Below are positions 56,001 through 64,000 of a stretch of DNA of 64,000 nucleotides, piece by piece. This DNA comes from Cordylochernes scorpioides (lineage: Eukaryota; Arthropoda; Arachnida; Pseudoscorpiones; Chernetidae), in assembly GCA_030710605.1 (NCBI GenBank), contig CP092872.1, forward strand, positions 96,502,236 to 96,566,235, written 5' to 3'. Both the position numbers and the translations under genes were made by a program. Position 1 is the stretch's first letter, and the number at the start of each line of letters is the position of its first letter. The notes under the pieces are model-generated. The model was not told where the DNA came from and ran no database searches. It was given only the letters and a program-made list of their open reading frames with translations.

Positions 56001-57202
56001 ATGAAACTCATCAAGGGATTGCTAGAACTAAACAAATTTTAAGAGAAAAATACTATTGGCCCAATATGGACAAAGATATAGAAAGACGTATAAAGAATTG
56101 TTACATTTGTGAAGTCAATCAACCTTTAAGGCATGACCAACCTTTAACAACCATACCAATACCACCTAGACCATGGTATAAAGTAGGAGTAGACTTAGTT
56201 GGACCTATTGATTCAAAATATATTTTGACACTTATTGATTATTATTCATCGTTCCCGGAAGCGATTATAATAAATGATATTTCTTCGAAAACTATAATTT
56301 CAAAATTAAAAGAAATTTTTGCAAGATATGGATTTCCCATTGAAATAGTTTCAGATAATGGTCTTCAATTTGTAAGCAAAGATACTGAGCAATTTTTTAT
56401 GAAATCAGGTATAAAACATATAAGAGTGTCACCATATTATCCTAAAAGTAATGGAAAAATTGAACGTTTCCACAGATATTTAAAAAAGCAACTTATTTCA
56501 GTAAAATTGCAAGGAAAGGATTGGAAAGAAGAACTTCAATGTGTTCTAATGGCATACAGGTCGACTCCACACCCTTCTACTGGGAAAACACCAGCATTAT
56601 TGCTTTTTTCCAGGGAAATTAGAAATAAGCTCAATGATATAAATGACAATGATTCTCTTATGGATAAAGAAGTGATGGAGCATAATCAAGCCTATAAAGA
56701 AAGAATGAAGAAATATGCTGATAGCAAGAATAAGGCCTTGCCTCATGACTTCAAGAAAGGTAATATTGTTTATGTCGCAAACACTGAAATGAAAAGCAAG
56801 TTGACACCAAATTATGACAACCAAAGATTTATCATTCTAGAGACTATATCTCCAAATTCATTCAAGTTGGTCAATACTGAGACAGGTAGCTTTATCATTA
56901 GGAATGCAAAGCATTTAAGACATGCCAATGTCTTACAAGATTTTAACAAAGGAATTGATTTGAATACCACTTTGATTAAGACTCCAGAAATTAGAATGGA
57001 ACTTCCTAGTACTTCAAGGTATCTACCAGAACAAGAAGCAACCTTAGAAGATATTGTACCAGAAGAGCAGATTGCTATATCTGATATGGACTGTTTATAC
57101 CCAAATGAATCACCTAATGAGAATGAAAACAAGACTGTCATCACTAGAAGTGGAAGACAAATACATGTTCCTTCTAGATTTAAGGACATGATTAGATACT
57201 AA
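53096..57202 (+). CDS. gypsy-A Gag-Pol polyprotein
   Basis: 1368 residues from ATG 53096, unbroken. The Gag-like region spans about 1-200. Two CCHC-type zinc knuckles lie at about 225-262 (the second CTFCNKMGHLNRVC). Protease DTGSD is near 312 and RT LCVDLREVNK near 500, with the catalytic YIDD near 600. RNase H starts near 745 (ADASPVGLGAVLL). The integrase zinc domain is near 965-1010 (HETH..CYIC), with core D near 1032 (VDLVGP), D near 1086 (SDNG) and E near 1121 (NGKIERFHR). Order Gag-PR-RT-RH-IN is diagnostic of Ty3/gypsy. All catalytic residues are in place. Gag and Pol are fused in one frame, so no frameshift is needed. Confidence 0.96.
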   Translation: MANNLTSPLPLNLNATDLYSEYKHWMNSYLIYELASGVSTKKDDVKRATLLHCLGPQVQRIFFNLPEEKDTYEKAKEALTKYFTPQKNIVSERFKFRQRKQNTDENIDSYVIALRELVKSCEFGNLEEDMIRDQIIEKCYNRQLKEKLLQQDNLNLQRTIEISRMFETAKEEFRVLTNEDMTSINRVNYKNNFQAANESTVKGPKAHNVYHQKGSTSKVSAPNLEECYRCGLTTHPPYKCGARNMKCTFCNKMGHLNRVCRNKNKYKNIEGKKRNIQNISENNEDSDEYTFFLGSDNKESIYIDGKEIKMTIDTGSDTTFIGLENLKNIFPKSQMPTLNGTERKFYAYGQTSPLPCCGYFFADVSWGERSIKEQIFVIEGKAEPLLGKKASFELEIIKRGTKIRNIQQEVIPKDIYNLIQENMNLFQGQGNVKGYSQKITLKENVTPVAQRCRHFPYKMVEAINQELDKMIEDGIIEEVHEASEWISNIVAVPKKGTEEIRLCVDLREVNKAIVRERYPIPTVDNILQALQGAKVFAKLDAKKGFWQIELDEKSRPLTTFITPRGCYRFCKIPFGLCSAPEAFQKAMNSILSHLEGVLCYIDDVIVYAQSIEQLDQRLKKVFERFQQVGLKLNKSKCKFALNELEILGHIVSKDGIRPDPKKIESVLSFSKPENVDSLKSFLGTCGFLRKFIPDFSKLAEPLNNLTRKDIKWKWSKKEEDSFRKLKEALTKNPCLAYFDMNAPTEVIADASPVGLGAVLLQRQNDGSKKPVAYASRSLTNVERRYSQIEKEALGCVWAVEHFNDYLWGNKFVLKTDHKPLIYMLNPKKATVLPPRIERLSWRLQPYDYEIEYLKGKQNIADIFSRKPLTNISCENIVDDYVEKVLSIFSEEMKAISLNDIKKQSEADPFFKILTKIIQTGNWPYQIDDDELKILHKFKEELSVYDNLILKGKRIVIPTDLRRNILDLAHETHQGIARTKQILREKYYWPNMDKDIERRIKNCYICEVNQPLRHDQPLTTIPIPPRPWYKVGVDLVGPIDSKYILTLIDYYSSFPEAIIINDISSKTIISKLKEIFARYGFPIEIVSDNGLQFVSKDTEQFFMKSGIKHIRVSPYYPKSNGKIERFHRYLKKQLISVKLQGKDWKEELQCVLMAYRSTPHPSTGKTPALLLFSREIRNKLNDINDNDSLMDKEVMEHNQAYKERMKKYADSKNKALPHDFKKGNIVYVANTEMKSKLTPNYDNQRFIILETISPNSFKLVNTETGSFIIRNAKHLRHANVLQDFNKGIDLNTTLIKTPEIRMELPSTSRYLPEQEATLEDIVPEEQIAISDMDCLYPNESPNENENKTVITRSGRQIHVPSRFKDMIRY

Positions 57203-57220
57203 CTAAACAAGGGAGGAATA

Positions 57221-57405
57221 TGTAGAATAGTGTGAAATATATAAGTGATGTGAATTTAAGAAGAGGAATTAAGAACAATAGACTGACTGTGTTTTGTAAA
57301 TAGAGAATTAATCTTTACTAAATTTAAATGTGTGTGATAAATAAATAATTATAATTAAATAATAAATATATAAGTTGTAGTTTATAAAAGATAAACAACA
57401 CAACA
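57221..57405 (+). repeat. 3' LTR of gypsy-A
   Basis: Same length and sequence as the 5' LTR by eye. Preceded by the polypurine tract AAGGGAGGAATA at 57209-57220. Confidence 0.93.
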
Positions 57406-57477
57406 GTAAACATTAGGGCTAATACACATTCCTTTGTTCTGTACTGCCAGGGTTGCTGAAACACATTTATTTTAACA

Positions 57478-58072
57478 CTCAAAGCTTAACCCTTTAAGCA
57501 CCAGGCAAGACGATGTATCGTTTTGATGTGATCGTGTTGATTGTAACCTTTTCTCCTTAAAATAATCTAATGAAAATTAATAAATTGTATTTTAAAGCGT
57601 ATATTCTGTTGCATTGTGTTTCATATGTTTGTATAAATTATAAAAGCGTTTATTTAAAAAAATAATAATTTGAAGAATAGTTTGATGTCTTTTGAAGGCT
57701 AACAATAATCAGGAATGACCTTGAAAACGGCCGGCACCTAAAGGGTTAAGTTAATAAAGGATTAACACAAGAAACATCTTCCTAGATGCTTTTATCTCTA
57801 ATATGATACCCGGAGTATATATCTTTTAAGATCCTACATGTTCAGTTGTTACAAAAATCGAACTGCTTCCTACATATGTAGACATGTGGTGCACTTACAG
57901 TAAAGTCGCTAACTACTACCCAGCATGACTACCATGACCTGTAACACATGTACATTCATGGACAAAACAAAAGGAAATTTAATATTTTGACATCGCCGGT
58001 CGCCTGTTTTTTTTTTTTTTTTTGAAGGAGACTGTTCACACTTGGTTATCTCGTGTGTCTTCAATAAAGGTC
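57478..58072 (+). repeat. 338-bp segment duplicated around copia-B, right copy
   Basis: Starts immediately after the 5' LTR of copia-B (minus orientation) and matches 47491-47828, apart from an inserted MITE at 57490-57745 and a shorter T-run. Confidence 0.9.
57490..57745. mobile_element. piggyBac-type MITE
   Basis: 256 bp with inverted ends CCCTTTAAGCACCAGGC and CCCTTTAGGTGCCGGCC, flanked by TTAA at 57486-57489 and 57746-57749. The left duplicate at 47496-47504 has a single TTAA, an empty site. TTAA targets and CCC ends are the piggyBac signature. No coding. Confidence 0.85.
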
Positions 58073-58355
58073 ACTGTAATATCTTTCAGAGTTATTGTCT
58101 GAATCCTGATATACACCAATACCTTGCTTTGCGTCGTTTCGTTTTGCGTTTTTTTTTTCGAAGTTGCGTCGCTGCTTAATTTTTACTGATTGTCACTGTG
58201 CGTCGTTAGGTTTTCGAAGTTACGTTGTTTTGGATTCGAGTTTTGATTGCGCCTTCACATATTTTCACTTTGCGTCGTTTCAATTTGCGTCGTGTTTTTT
58301 TGGTTTTTTTAAAAGGTACAACTTCCTTAAGTTTAGGGTATGAGTGTACTAGGGA
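57952..58355. mobile_element. Tc1/mariner-type MITE with internal insertion
   Basis: Left end CATTCATGGACAAAAC, right end TTAAGTTTAGGGTATGAGTG. A T-rich insert at about 58114-58305 repeats TTTGCGTCGTTTC motifs and has no counterpart in the copy at 31097. Confidence 0.65.
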
Positions 58356-58359
58356 TAAT

Positions 58360-58730
58360 AAGAGAGTGGGTGCAATGTTGTTATAACAGTTTAAGAGATG
58401 AAAATTAAAAAGCAGATGAAGAGGAGGATACTACCTACAGCTGAGTAAAAAACACCTGTCTACTCACCAGTCATCAACAATAGATGCTGATTAATAGCAA
58501 AAGAATATTTCAAGAAAAAGACATCTTCTGATCTTTTAACTAAAAGTTATTCTTCTTTCATATCTCCACTCTTTCATATTAGAGTATCAAGTTGTGACCC
58601 TTGATGGTGTCTGTTTGACAACCATCATGACTGGGTGAAGTAGAATGCGTTTGTCATTAAGACTGGTAGCACTACTCAGTGGCAGGCCGACTTAGCTCCA
58701 AAAGAAATGGCCGCCTCTGACATGACGCCT
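58360..58730. other. Stretch without a recognisable gene
   Basis: No frame, repeat or motif that I can support. Confidence 0.3.
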
Positions 58731-58734
58731 CTAA

Positions 58735-58809
58735 AGGTTGCTCATGTCTTTCGCCATCTGTCGGAAAATGAACAAATAGTTGATATTTATTTCGACAGAT
58801 GGAGCAAGC
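58735..58809. mobile_element. Snapback element split by gypsy-B
   Basis: CTTTCGCCATCTGTCGG and its complement are on the left of gypsy-B. The other half continues at 63345-63410 (CAAGCCATCAGTAACTTATA), matching family 1 arms. Confidence 0.65.
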
Positions 58810-59018
58810 TGTGATGTATTGGCGGATTAGTTTAATATTTGTTTTTATTTATTTGTTGTCACAGAGTTGATGATGATAATTGTGTATATATGGATATATA
58901 TAGTGTTTGTGTTTTTAGGAGTTAGCCATTTTTCTAATATGTAATGGTTTTAACTTTGTTTGTTTCTTGGCATTAAAAAGATATACTATTTTCAAGTCTT
59001 ATCCTTGGAAACATTGCA
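58810..59018 (+). repeat. 5' LTR of gypsy-B
   Basis: Begins TGTGATGTATTGG, ends GGAAACATTGCA. Confidence 0.93.
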
Positions 59019-59019
59019 T

Positions 59020-59030
59020 TGGCGACGAGG
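59020..59030 (+). other. Primer binding site of gypsy-B
   Basis: TGGCGACGAGG one base after the LTR, identical to that of gypsy-A and fitting the 3' end of tRNA-Ser(GCT). Confidence 0.7.
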
Positions 59031-59136
59031 TTTTAAGAGTAAGTACCCAAGCGATGGTATAGGGAAATATGAAGAATTTTGTTTAATATTAAAGGAGTAA
59101 TAAGTTATTGGAAATTTACATAAGAAAAATTATTTC

Positions 59137-59661
59137 ATGATGGCTCATTACCATTTTAGGGAATTTGAAGAAAAAAATGAAATTTTTTGCTCATTTATCG
59201 ACCGTTTGGAGCAGTTTCTAATTCTAGAAGAGGCTAGGGAAGAAAAGAAAAAAGCCTATTTGTTGACTCTAATTGGCGGGAAGGCGTATGATACATTGAA
59301 AAATTTATGTAGCCCGAAGTTGCCTAAAGAGTATAAATATGAAGAATTGATTGAGAAACTGGTTGAATATTTTTCCCCAAGGCGATCTATAATCGTAGAA
59401 AGATTCATGTTTTTTGGAAGAATACAAAAGGAAACGGAAAGTGTTTCAGAATATCTGGTGGAAATCAAGCGGCTAGCCTCAACGTGTGGATTTGGCGAAT
59501 TTTTGAAGGAATCCTTAAGAGACAAATTGGTGTGCGGATTGAGAAATGCAAAAATCCAGAGGAGGATCTTGTCTGAAGGAGATGTGCCGTTGGCAAGAGT
59601 AGTGAAATTGCGTTGTCGATGGAGGCAGCAGAAAAAATACCAGAATATTCCATGTCAATGA
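59137..59661 (+). pseudogene. gypsy-B Gag, frameshifted at its C-terminus
   Basis: 174 codons from ATG 59137, related to gypsy Gag proteins (REFEEKNEIFCSFIDRLEQF, then YFSPRRSIIVERFMFFGR). The natural continuation appears in other frames: one from about 59604 to 59640, then the Pol frame. So two single-base deletions separate Gag from the zinc knuckles. A programmed shift alone would not explain two changes. Confidence 0.8.
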
Positions 59662-59674
59662 GCCTGCAGATAGC

Positions 59675-62600
59675 GTGGATAAAATACGCGCAGAAGTCAG
59701 GAATAGATATGATAGAGAGCAAAAGAAAAAGTGCATACATTGCGGGAGGTTGCATAAAGACTTATGCAGATTTAGAGAGGCGACCTGTTTCAGATGCGGG
59801 AAAAGAGGTCACTTGGCAACCATCTGCAGGAGCCGTGGGGAACATACAAGCGAAAGACAGGTGAGCCGGTTTCTGAACCAGAGAAAGATTAATCAAATCG
59901 AGGATCAGGAGGAGGAAGAATCCGTTCAAAGAATGGTCTTCATGAGGACGTATGATTATAGAGTCAAGTATGCTACGAATGACCCTCCCTATGTGATTAA
60001 GATGAGAGTAGAGGACACTTTGATGACTTTTGAAATCGATACGGGTAGCTGTCTGACTTTAATATCGGAGAAGGATTTCAAAAGATACCTCCCAGACGTG
60101 CTGGTAAAAGAAGCGGGAATGATTGTTAAGACCTATGACGGAACTGTGGTACCGATTCTGGGTGAAATAGATGTCAAGGTCGATTTTCGGGGAACAATCG
60201 CTAAGCTTAGAGCTGTCGTGGTGAGAGGAGAAAGGAAGGCCTTGTTGGGGAGAGAATGGATCAATGTTTTGAAAATTGGAAATTATTTTGTGAATCAGAT
60301 GCCTTTGGAGGACACGTTGGCGGAATTATTGAGTGAACACCAGGTTGTGTTCGGGGAGACAACAGATCCAATAAAGGGATTCACATTTTCAGTGAATATT
60401 CAGGATGTAAACCCCATATTTCATAAGGCCCGACCAGTTCCCTTTGCGATTAGAACGGCGGTAAACGAGGTACTAGAAAGAATGGTGGAGAAGGACTACT
60501 TGTATCAAGTACCCAGCAGCAAGTGGGCAACTCCAGTGGTGATTGTGCCCAAGAAGAATAAAGAGTTTAGGATTTGCTGTGATTTCAAAGTAACTTTAAA
60601 TAGGTTCTTGGATACTGCGGCCTATCCGCTGCCTACTCAGCAGGACCTGTTTTCCGTATTGGCTAGAGGGAAGTATTTCTCTAAACTAGATTTGAGCAAT
60701 GCATACCTTCAATTAGAGGTAAACCCTAGCACCCAGCCACTCCTGACTATTAATACGCATAAGGGGCTTTTTAGGTTTAAAAGAATGCCTTTTGGATTGG
60801 CAAATGCCCCTAGTTTTTTTCAGTCAGTTATGGATAGAATATTGGCGGGAATTAATGGGGTTATTTGTTACATTGACGATGTACTCGTATCCACGGCGTC
60901 AGTGGAGGAACATATGGCAGTATTAAAAACTATTTTTGTTCGGTTGCAGAAGCACAACATAAAATTAAAAAGGGAAAAATGTGAATTTCTGCGAAGAGAA
61001 ATACAGTATTTGGGACATCTCATCAAAGAAGATGGTATTCGGCCTTTAGAGGACAAGATACAAGGGCTACAGAAAGCCAAAAGCCCGACAAATGTCTCGG
61101 AATTGAGATCTTTTCTGGGATTGGCGAACTATTATGGAAAGTTTATTCCGAATTTGCCAGAGCTGTTGGAGCCACTACACAAGCTGCTGAAAAAGAATAG
61201 TTGTTGGAAGTGGACAAAGGAGTGTGAGGAGGCGATCTCGGAGTGTAAAAAAAGAATTACATCCGAGAAAGTGTTGGTGCCATATGATGCCACGTTACCT
61301 TTATCTTTGGCCACGGACGCATCTCAGATTGGAGTGGGGGCGGTGCTGTCCCATGTTATCGAGGGCCAAGAGAAACCAATCATGTTTGCCTCACGAACAC
61401 TTTCCGGGGCCGAAAGTAATTATTCACAAATAGAAAGAGAAGCTCTAGCAATAATATATGGTGTGACTAAGTTCCACCAATTTATCTATGGAAGACAATT
61501 TACCCTGATTACAGATCATAAACCCTTGGTGCATATTTTGGGGCCGAGAGCAGGGATTCCCACTTTGTCTACTTCAAGATTGCAGAGATGGGGACTGACT
61601 TTGGCGGCTTATACATATGAAATTAAATCCCGAAGAACTCGAGATCATGGAAACGCAGACCTTCTCTCACGGTTGCCAGTAGAGAGTGACGAAAAACCGG
61701 TTTTGAATCAAACGTTCATATTATCATACGTGGAAGATTTGCCGGTTACAGCAGCAGAAATAGGCGTGGAAACTAAAAAAGATGAAGTATTGTCAGTGGT
61801 GAAGCGTTATACGCAGCAAGGCTGGCCTGAAAGAGTTGGGGAATACCTCAGACCCTACTTTCAGAGAAAGTTGGAGTTAACTATGGACGGGGAATGCTTA
61901 TTGTGGGGAATGCGAGTGATCATCCCGTCTTCTCTTAGGAAAAATATGTTGAGTTGTCTACACGAGACCCTTTCGGGGATGGGCAAAATGAAGGCGGTTG
62001 CTAGGTCGCATTTTTGGTGGCCGAATCTTGACAACCAGATTGAATGCATGGTAAATGGGTGTAAAAATTGCCAGCAAACTCAGACAGGCCCAAGTAAAAT
62101 AAACTGGAGACCGTGGGTGTGGGCAACCAGGCCATGGCAACGGATCCATATGGATTTTGCATTTAAAGATGGAGTGAATTTGTTAATTGTGGTGGATAGC
62201 CACTCAAAATGGGTCGAGGCGATCCCGATGAGAGAGATAACCGCAAGAAAGACGATTGAGCAGTTAAGAAGATTGTTTTCAGCGTATGGGTTACCAGAGG
62301 AAGTGGTGTCGGATAATGGCCCACAGTTTACAGGGGTAGAGATGAAGAGTTTTTTCGAAAGAAATGGAGTCAAACAAACTCTGATTCCAGCATACCATCC
62401 ACAGAGTAATGGTTTAGCGGAAAGAGCGGTTCAATTGATAAAGATGGCCTTGGAAAAAAATAAAAGGAAGTTTGAAGATACCATTCAAGATACACTGTCA
62501 AGAATTCTCCTCACGTATCGATGCACGCCGCATGAGACCACTGGGAAGACCCCATCAGAGCTGTTTATGGGTCGGTCTCGGCGGACCAGACTGACATTAA

Positions 62601-62908
62601 TACACCAGAGCCTGGACAATAGGGTGAGGGAACGACAGGCCAGGCAGATGAGGTATGATCGAGGAAGAGGCCAAGAGGAGTTCGAGGTGGACGATAAGGT
62701 GTGGTGTAAGAATTTTAGAGGTGTCGGATGGATCCCAGGAAGAATAGTGGGCAGAAAGGGGAGCAGAGTCTATACAGTTTTGATAAATGGACAGGTGAAG
62801 ACCTACCACCGAGATCAGATAAGGAGAAGATGGACTAGTGGTGAAGATGGAGATGAGCCCAGAGAGAGAAGAGAGGAGGAAGATGACCCAATATGGATGG
62901 CTCCTTAG
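59675..62908 (+). CDS. gypsy-B zinc knuckle and Pol polyprotein
   Basis: 1077 codons open; the first codon shown (GTG at 59675) is not a true start and the frame is fed from Gag. Zinc knuckles lie at about 19-52 (CIHCGRLHKDLC, CFRCGKRGHLATIC). Protease IDTGS is near 119. The RT catalytic YIDD is near 398, with LSNAYLQLEV upstream. RNase H starts near 545 (TDASQIGVGAVL). The integrase zinc domain is near 760-800. The integrase core has D near 826 (MDFAF), D near 879 (SDNGPQF) and E near 912 (NGLAERAVQ). All catalytic residues look intact. The C-terminal end is acidic and Arg-rich; no envelope. Confidence 0.93.
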   Translation: MDKIRAEVRNRYDREQKKKCIHCGRLHKDLCRFREATCFRCGKRGHLATICRSRGEHTSERQVSRFLNQRKINQIEDQEEEESVQRMVFMRTYDYRVKYATNDPPYVIKMRVEDTLMTFEIDTGSCLTLISEKDFKRYLPDVLVKEAGMIVKTYDGTVVPILGEIDVKVDFRGTIAKLRAVVVRGERKALLGREWINVLKIGNYFVNQMPLEDTLAELLSEHQVVFGETTDPIKGFTFSVNIQDVNPIFHKARPVPFAIRTAVNEVLERMVEKDYLYQVPSSKWATPVVIVPKKNKEFRICCDFKVTLNRFLDTAAYPLPTQQDLFSVLARGKYFSKLDLSNAYLQLEVNPSTQPLLTINTHKGLFRFKRMPFGLANAPSFFQSVMDRILAGINGVICYIDDVLVSTASVEEHMAVLKTIFVRLQKHNIKLKREKCEFLRREIQYLGHLIKEDGIRPLEDKIQGLQKAKSPTNVSELRSFLGLANYYGKFIPNLPELLEPLHKLLKKNSCWKWTKECEEAISECKKRITSEKVLVPYDATLPLSLATDASQIGVGAVLSHVIEGQEKPIMFASRTLSGAESNYSQIEREALAIIYGVTKFHQFIYGRQFTLITDHKPLVHILGPRAGIPTLSTSRLQRWGLTLAAYTYEIKSRRTRDHGNADLLSRLPVESDEKPVLNQTFILSYVEDLPVTAAEIGVETKKDEVLSVVKRYTQQGWPERVGEYLRPYFQRKLELTMDGECLLWGMRVIIPSSLRKNMLSCLHETLSGMGKMKAVARSHFWWPNLDNQIECMVNGCKNCQQTQTGPSKINWRPWVWATRPWQRIHMDFAFKDGVNLLIVVDSHSKWVEAIPMREITARKTIEQLRRLFSAYGLPEEVVSDNGPQFTGVEMKSFFERNGVKQTLIPAYHPQSNGLAERAVQLIKMALEKNKRKFEDTIQDTLSRILLTYRCTPHETTGKTPSELFMGRSRRTRLTLIHQSLDNRVRERQARQMRYDRGRGQEEFEVDDKVWCKNFRGVGWIPGRIVGRKGSRVYTVLINGQVKTYHRDQIRRRWTSGEDGDEPRERREEEDDPIWMAP

Positions 62909-63135
62909 AGTATGAACAGTCGGAGGGACAGAGAATCGTTTTCGTCGGAAACAGCTGGACTGCCGCAGGATCCAGTGTCCAGGGACCAAGGTGTGGAGAT
63001 TTGAAGCAGCCCAAGGGAATCCGCGTGTTCCTCAGACAAAGAAGCCCGGACGGAGGATAGGCCCCTGCCAAGAAGAAACCCTCCAAGGGATCGGAGACCT
63101 CCTGTGCGATATCAAAGCATGTAGGGGGAAGATGG
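62909..63135 (+). other. gypsy-B 3' untranslated part and polypurine tract
   Basis: No conserved frame. GTAGGGGGAAGATGG at 63121-63135 directly precedes the 3' LTR. Confidence 0.7.
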
Positions 63136-63344
63136 TGTGATGTATTGGCGGATTAGTTTAATATTTGTTTTTATTTATTTGTTGTCACAGAGTTGATGAT
63201 GATAATTGTGTATATATGGATATATATAGTGTTTGTGTTTTTAGGAGTTAGTCATTTTTCTAATATGTAATGGTTTTAACTTTGTTTGTTTCTTGGCATT
63301 AAAAAGATATACTATTTTCAAGTCTTATCCTTGGAAACATTGCA
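63136..63344 (+). repeat. 3' LTR of gypsy-B
   Basis: 209 bp, one difference from the 5' LTR by eye. Confidence 0.93.
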
Positions 63345-63548
63345 CAAGCCATCAGTAACTTATAGTCGCACAATCAGGAAATGTCTTTTTCTTAATAAAT
63401 CCACCTGATCCTAGTACACCATTTCCCACTTTTGTACTATTTATGCACAAAGAATTGTTCTATCCTCAATAGTATGTAGGAATTAGGAAAGGCAAGCAGA
63501 TGACACAAGCTGGTAGCTCTTTATTTCGTCTGACTTATATACATATTA

Positions 63549-63895
63549 CAATATTAAAGTAAAGGGTTTCTTTTAATTTTGATTTTCGCAAGCTTTCGAG
63601 TAAAATTACTGTTCTTCAACGGGCATATACGTCTATATACAATATCAATATGAACTTTGTACAGTAATAATTGAAAATGTGTTATTGGCATGTGTGGGCG
63701 TGCATCAAACTATTTACAACTAAAATATTAGATATTATAATGCACGCTCACACATGCCAATAACACAATTATTACTGTACCAAGTTCATCTTTATATTGT
63801 ATATAGAAGTATATGTCCGTTGAAGAGCAGAAATTTTTCTCGAAAACTTGCGAAAATCAAAATTAAAAGAAACCCTTTACCTTAATATTGTTTAT
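63549..63895. mobile_element. Long palindromic snapback element
   Basis: Arms of about 165 bp (63549-63711 and 63740-63895) with a short AT-rich loop. Each arm carries a TTGAAGA, hairpin, CGAAA arrangement (63588-63620 minus; 63813-63850 plus) reminiscent of PLE/hammerhead-type hairpins, but no cleavage triplet. Confidence 0.75.
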
Positions 63896-64000
63896 TCTTT
63901 CTTTTTAAAATAATTTCTAAGTAACTGTTACTCCCATATATGATGATGATAAATAAATAAATAACAAGTCAATGACAACAATTTTCTGTTATCAATACAC

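Larger units (their letters stand above)
52855..57405 (+). mobile_element. Complete Ty3/gypsy retrotransposon (gypsy-A)
   Basis: 4551 bp. Two 185-bp LTRs (52855-53039 and 57221-57405) appear identical. GTAAA at 52850-52854 and 57406-57410 is the 5-bp target duplication, lying inside the 5' LTR of copia-B. One uninterrupted Gag-Pol frame and no envelope gene. Identical LTRs plus an intact frame mark a very recent insertion, possibly active. Confidence 0.97.
47842..57477 (-). mobile_element. Ty1/copia retrotransposon copia-B, decayed, with nested gypsy-A
   Basis: Minus-strand copia element: 3' LTR 47842-48029, body 48030-52734, and a 5' LTR split into 52735-52854 and 57406-57477 by gypsy-A. 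The polypurine tract is GAGGGGGGGTG next to the 3' LTR. The coding region has frameshifts in the protease and RT areas and a recent 865-bp internal tandem duplication. No 5-bp target duplication is found; instead a 338-bp segment is repeated on both sides. Confidence 0.9.
58810..63344 (+). mobile_element. Ty3/gypsy retrotransposon (gypsy-B)
   Basis: 4535 bp with 209-bp LTRs (58810-59018 and 63136-63344) that differ at one position by eye (a C/T in GGAGTTAGCCATT). CAAGC at 58805-58809 and 63345-63349 is the 5-bp target duplication. The target is a hammerhead family 1 snapback element. Pol is intact but Gag is broken by small indels. Confidence 0.96.

Noticed and set aside
52855..63344. An envelope gene that would make gypsy-A or gypsy-B a retrovirus-like errantivirus
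   Set aside because: No third reading frame after integrase in either element; the space before the 3' LTR is short (gypsy-A) or non-coding (gypsy-B).

Overview
The window looks like animal nuclear DNA, most likely from an arthropod. This is inferred from the AT-rich, intron-style layout, the Tc1/mariner, copia, gypsy, Helitron and piggyBac-type elements, the tRNA-derived SINEs, and the lack of any bacterial-style operon. I cannot name a species. I see no complete host gene. Almost everything recognisable is mobile or tandemly repeated DNA, inserted in layers.

Layout. 1-3.2 kb: a run of hairpin (snapback) elements, one carrying a canonical hammerhead ribozyme. 3.2-7.3 kb: a Helitron relic (3' end and an N-terminal Rep/helicase-type fragment), a 0.6-kb tandem duplication containing SINEs, and a tRNA-like gene. 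8.1-9.3 kb and 15.0-21.7 kb: two diverged copies, in opposite orientation, of an unrecognised gene relic. The second copy was split by an intact 1.42-kb Tc1-like transposon and a young copia retrotransposon (copia-A, 16.76-21.35 kb). 21.8-26.1 kb: a second hammerhead family, a SINE, and 86-bp tandem repeats. 26.2-30.9 kb: a 50-bp minisatellite. 31.4-33.4 kb: a dead DD37D mariner-like element with a hammerhead snapback element inserted in it. 35.2-39.0 kb: 31-bp minisatellite. 39.6-40.9 kb: TGTACTG-rich repeats. 41-44.6 kb: perfect palindrome, a MITE and a 2.2-kb foldback structure with another hammerhead. 44.7-47.4 kb: 42-bp minisatellite. 47.5-58.1 kb: decayed copia-B on the minus strand; its 5' LTR is split by gypsy-A, which is complete with identical LTRs and one intact Gag-Pol ORF. 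A 338-bp duplicated segment lies on both sides. 58.8-63.3 kb: gypsy-B, with near-identical LTRs, intact Pol and broken Gag, inserted in a snapback element. 63.5-63.9 kb: one more long palindrome.

The most interesting system is a set of short inverted-repeat elements with minimal type I hammerhead ribozymes (3014-3055, 21897-21940, 32720-32761, 43528-43567, plus decayed copies). Several sit between 11-14 bp target duplications, as retroposed copies would. Stem III is tiny and self-complementary, as expected for ribozymes that cut as dimers. Stem I and stem II covary between families. This fits Penelope-like or retrozyme-like elements. No Penelope reverse transcriptase is present, so the machinery would have to act from elsewhere.
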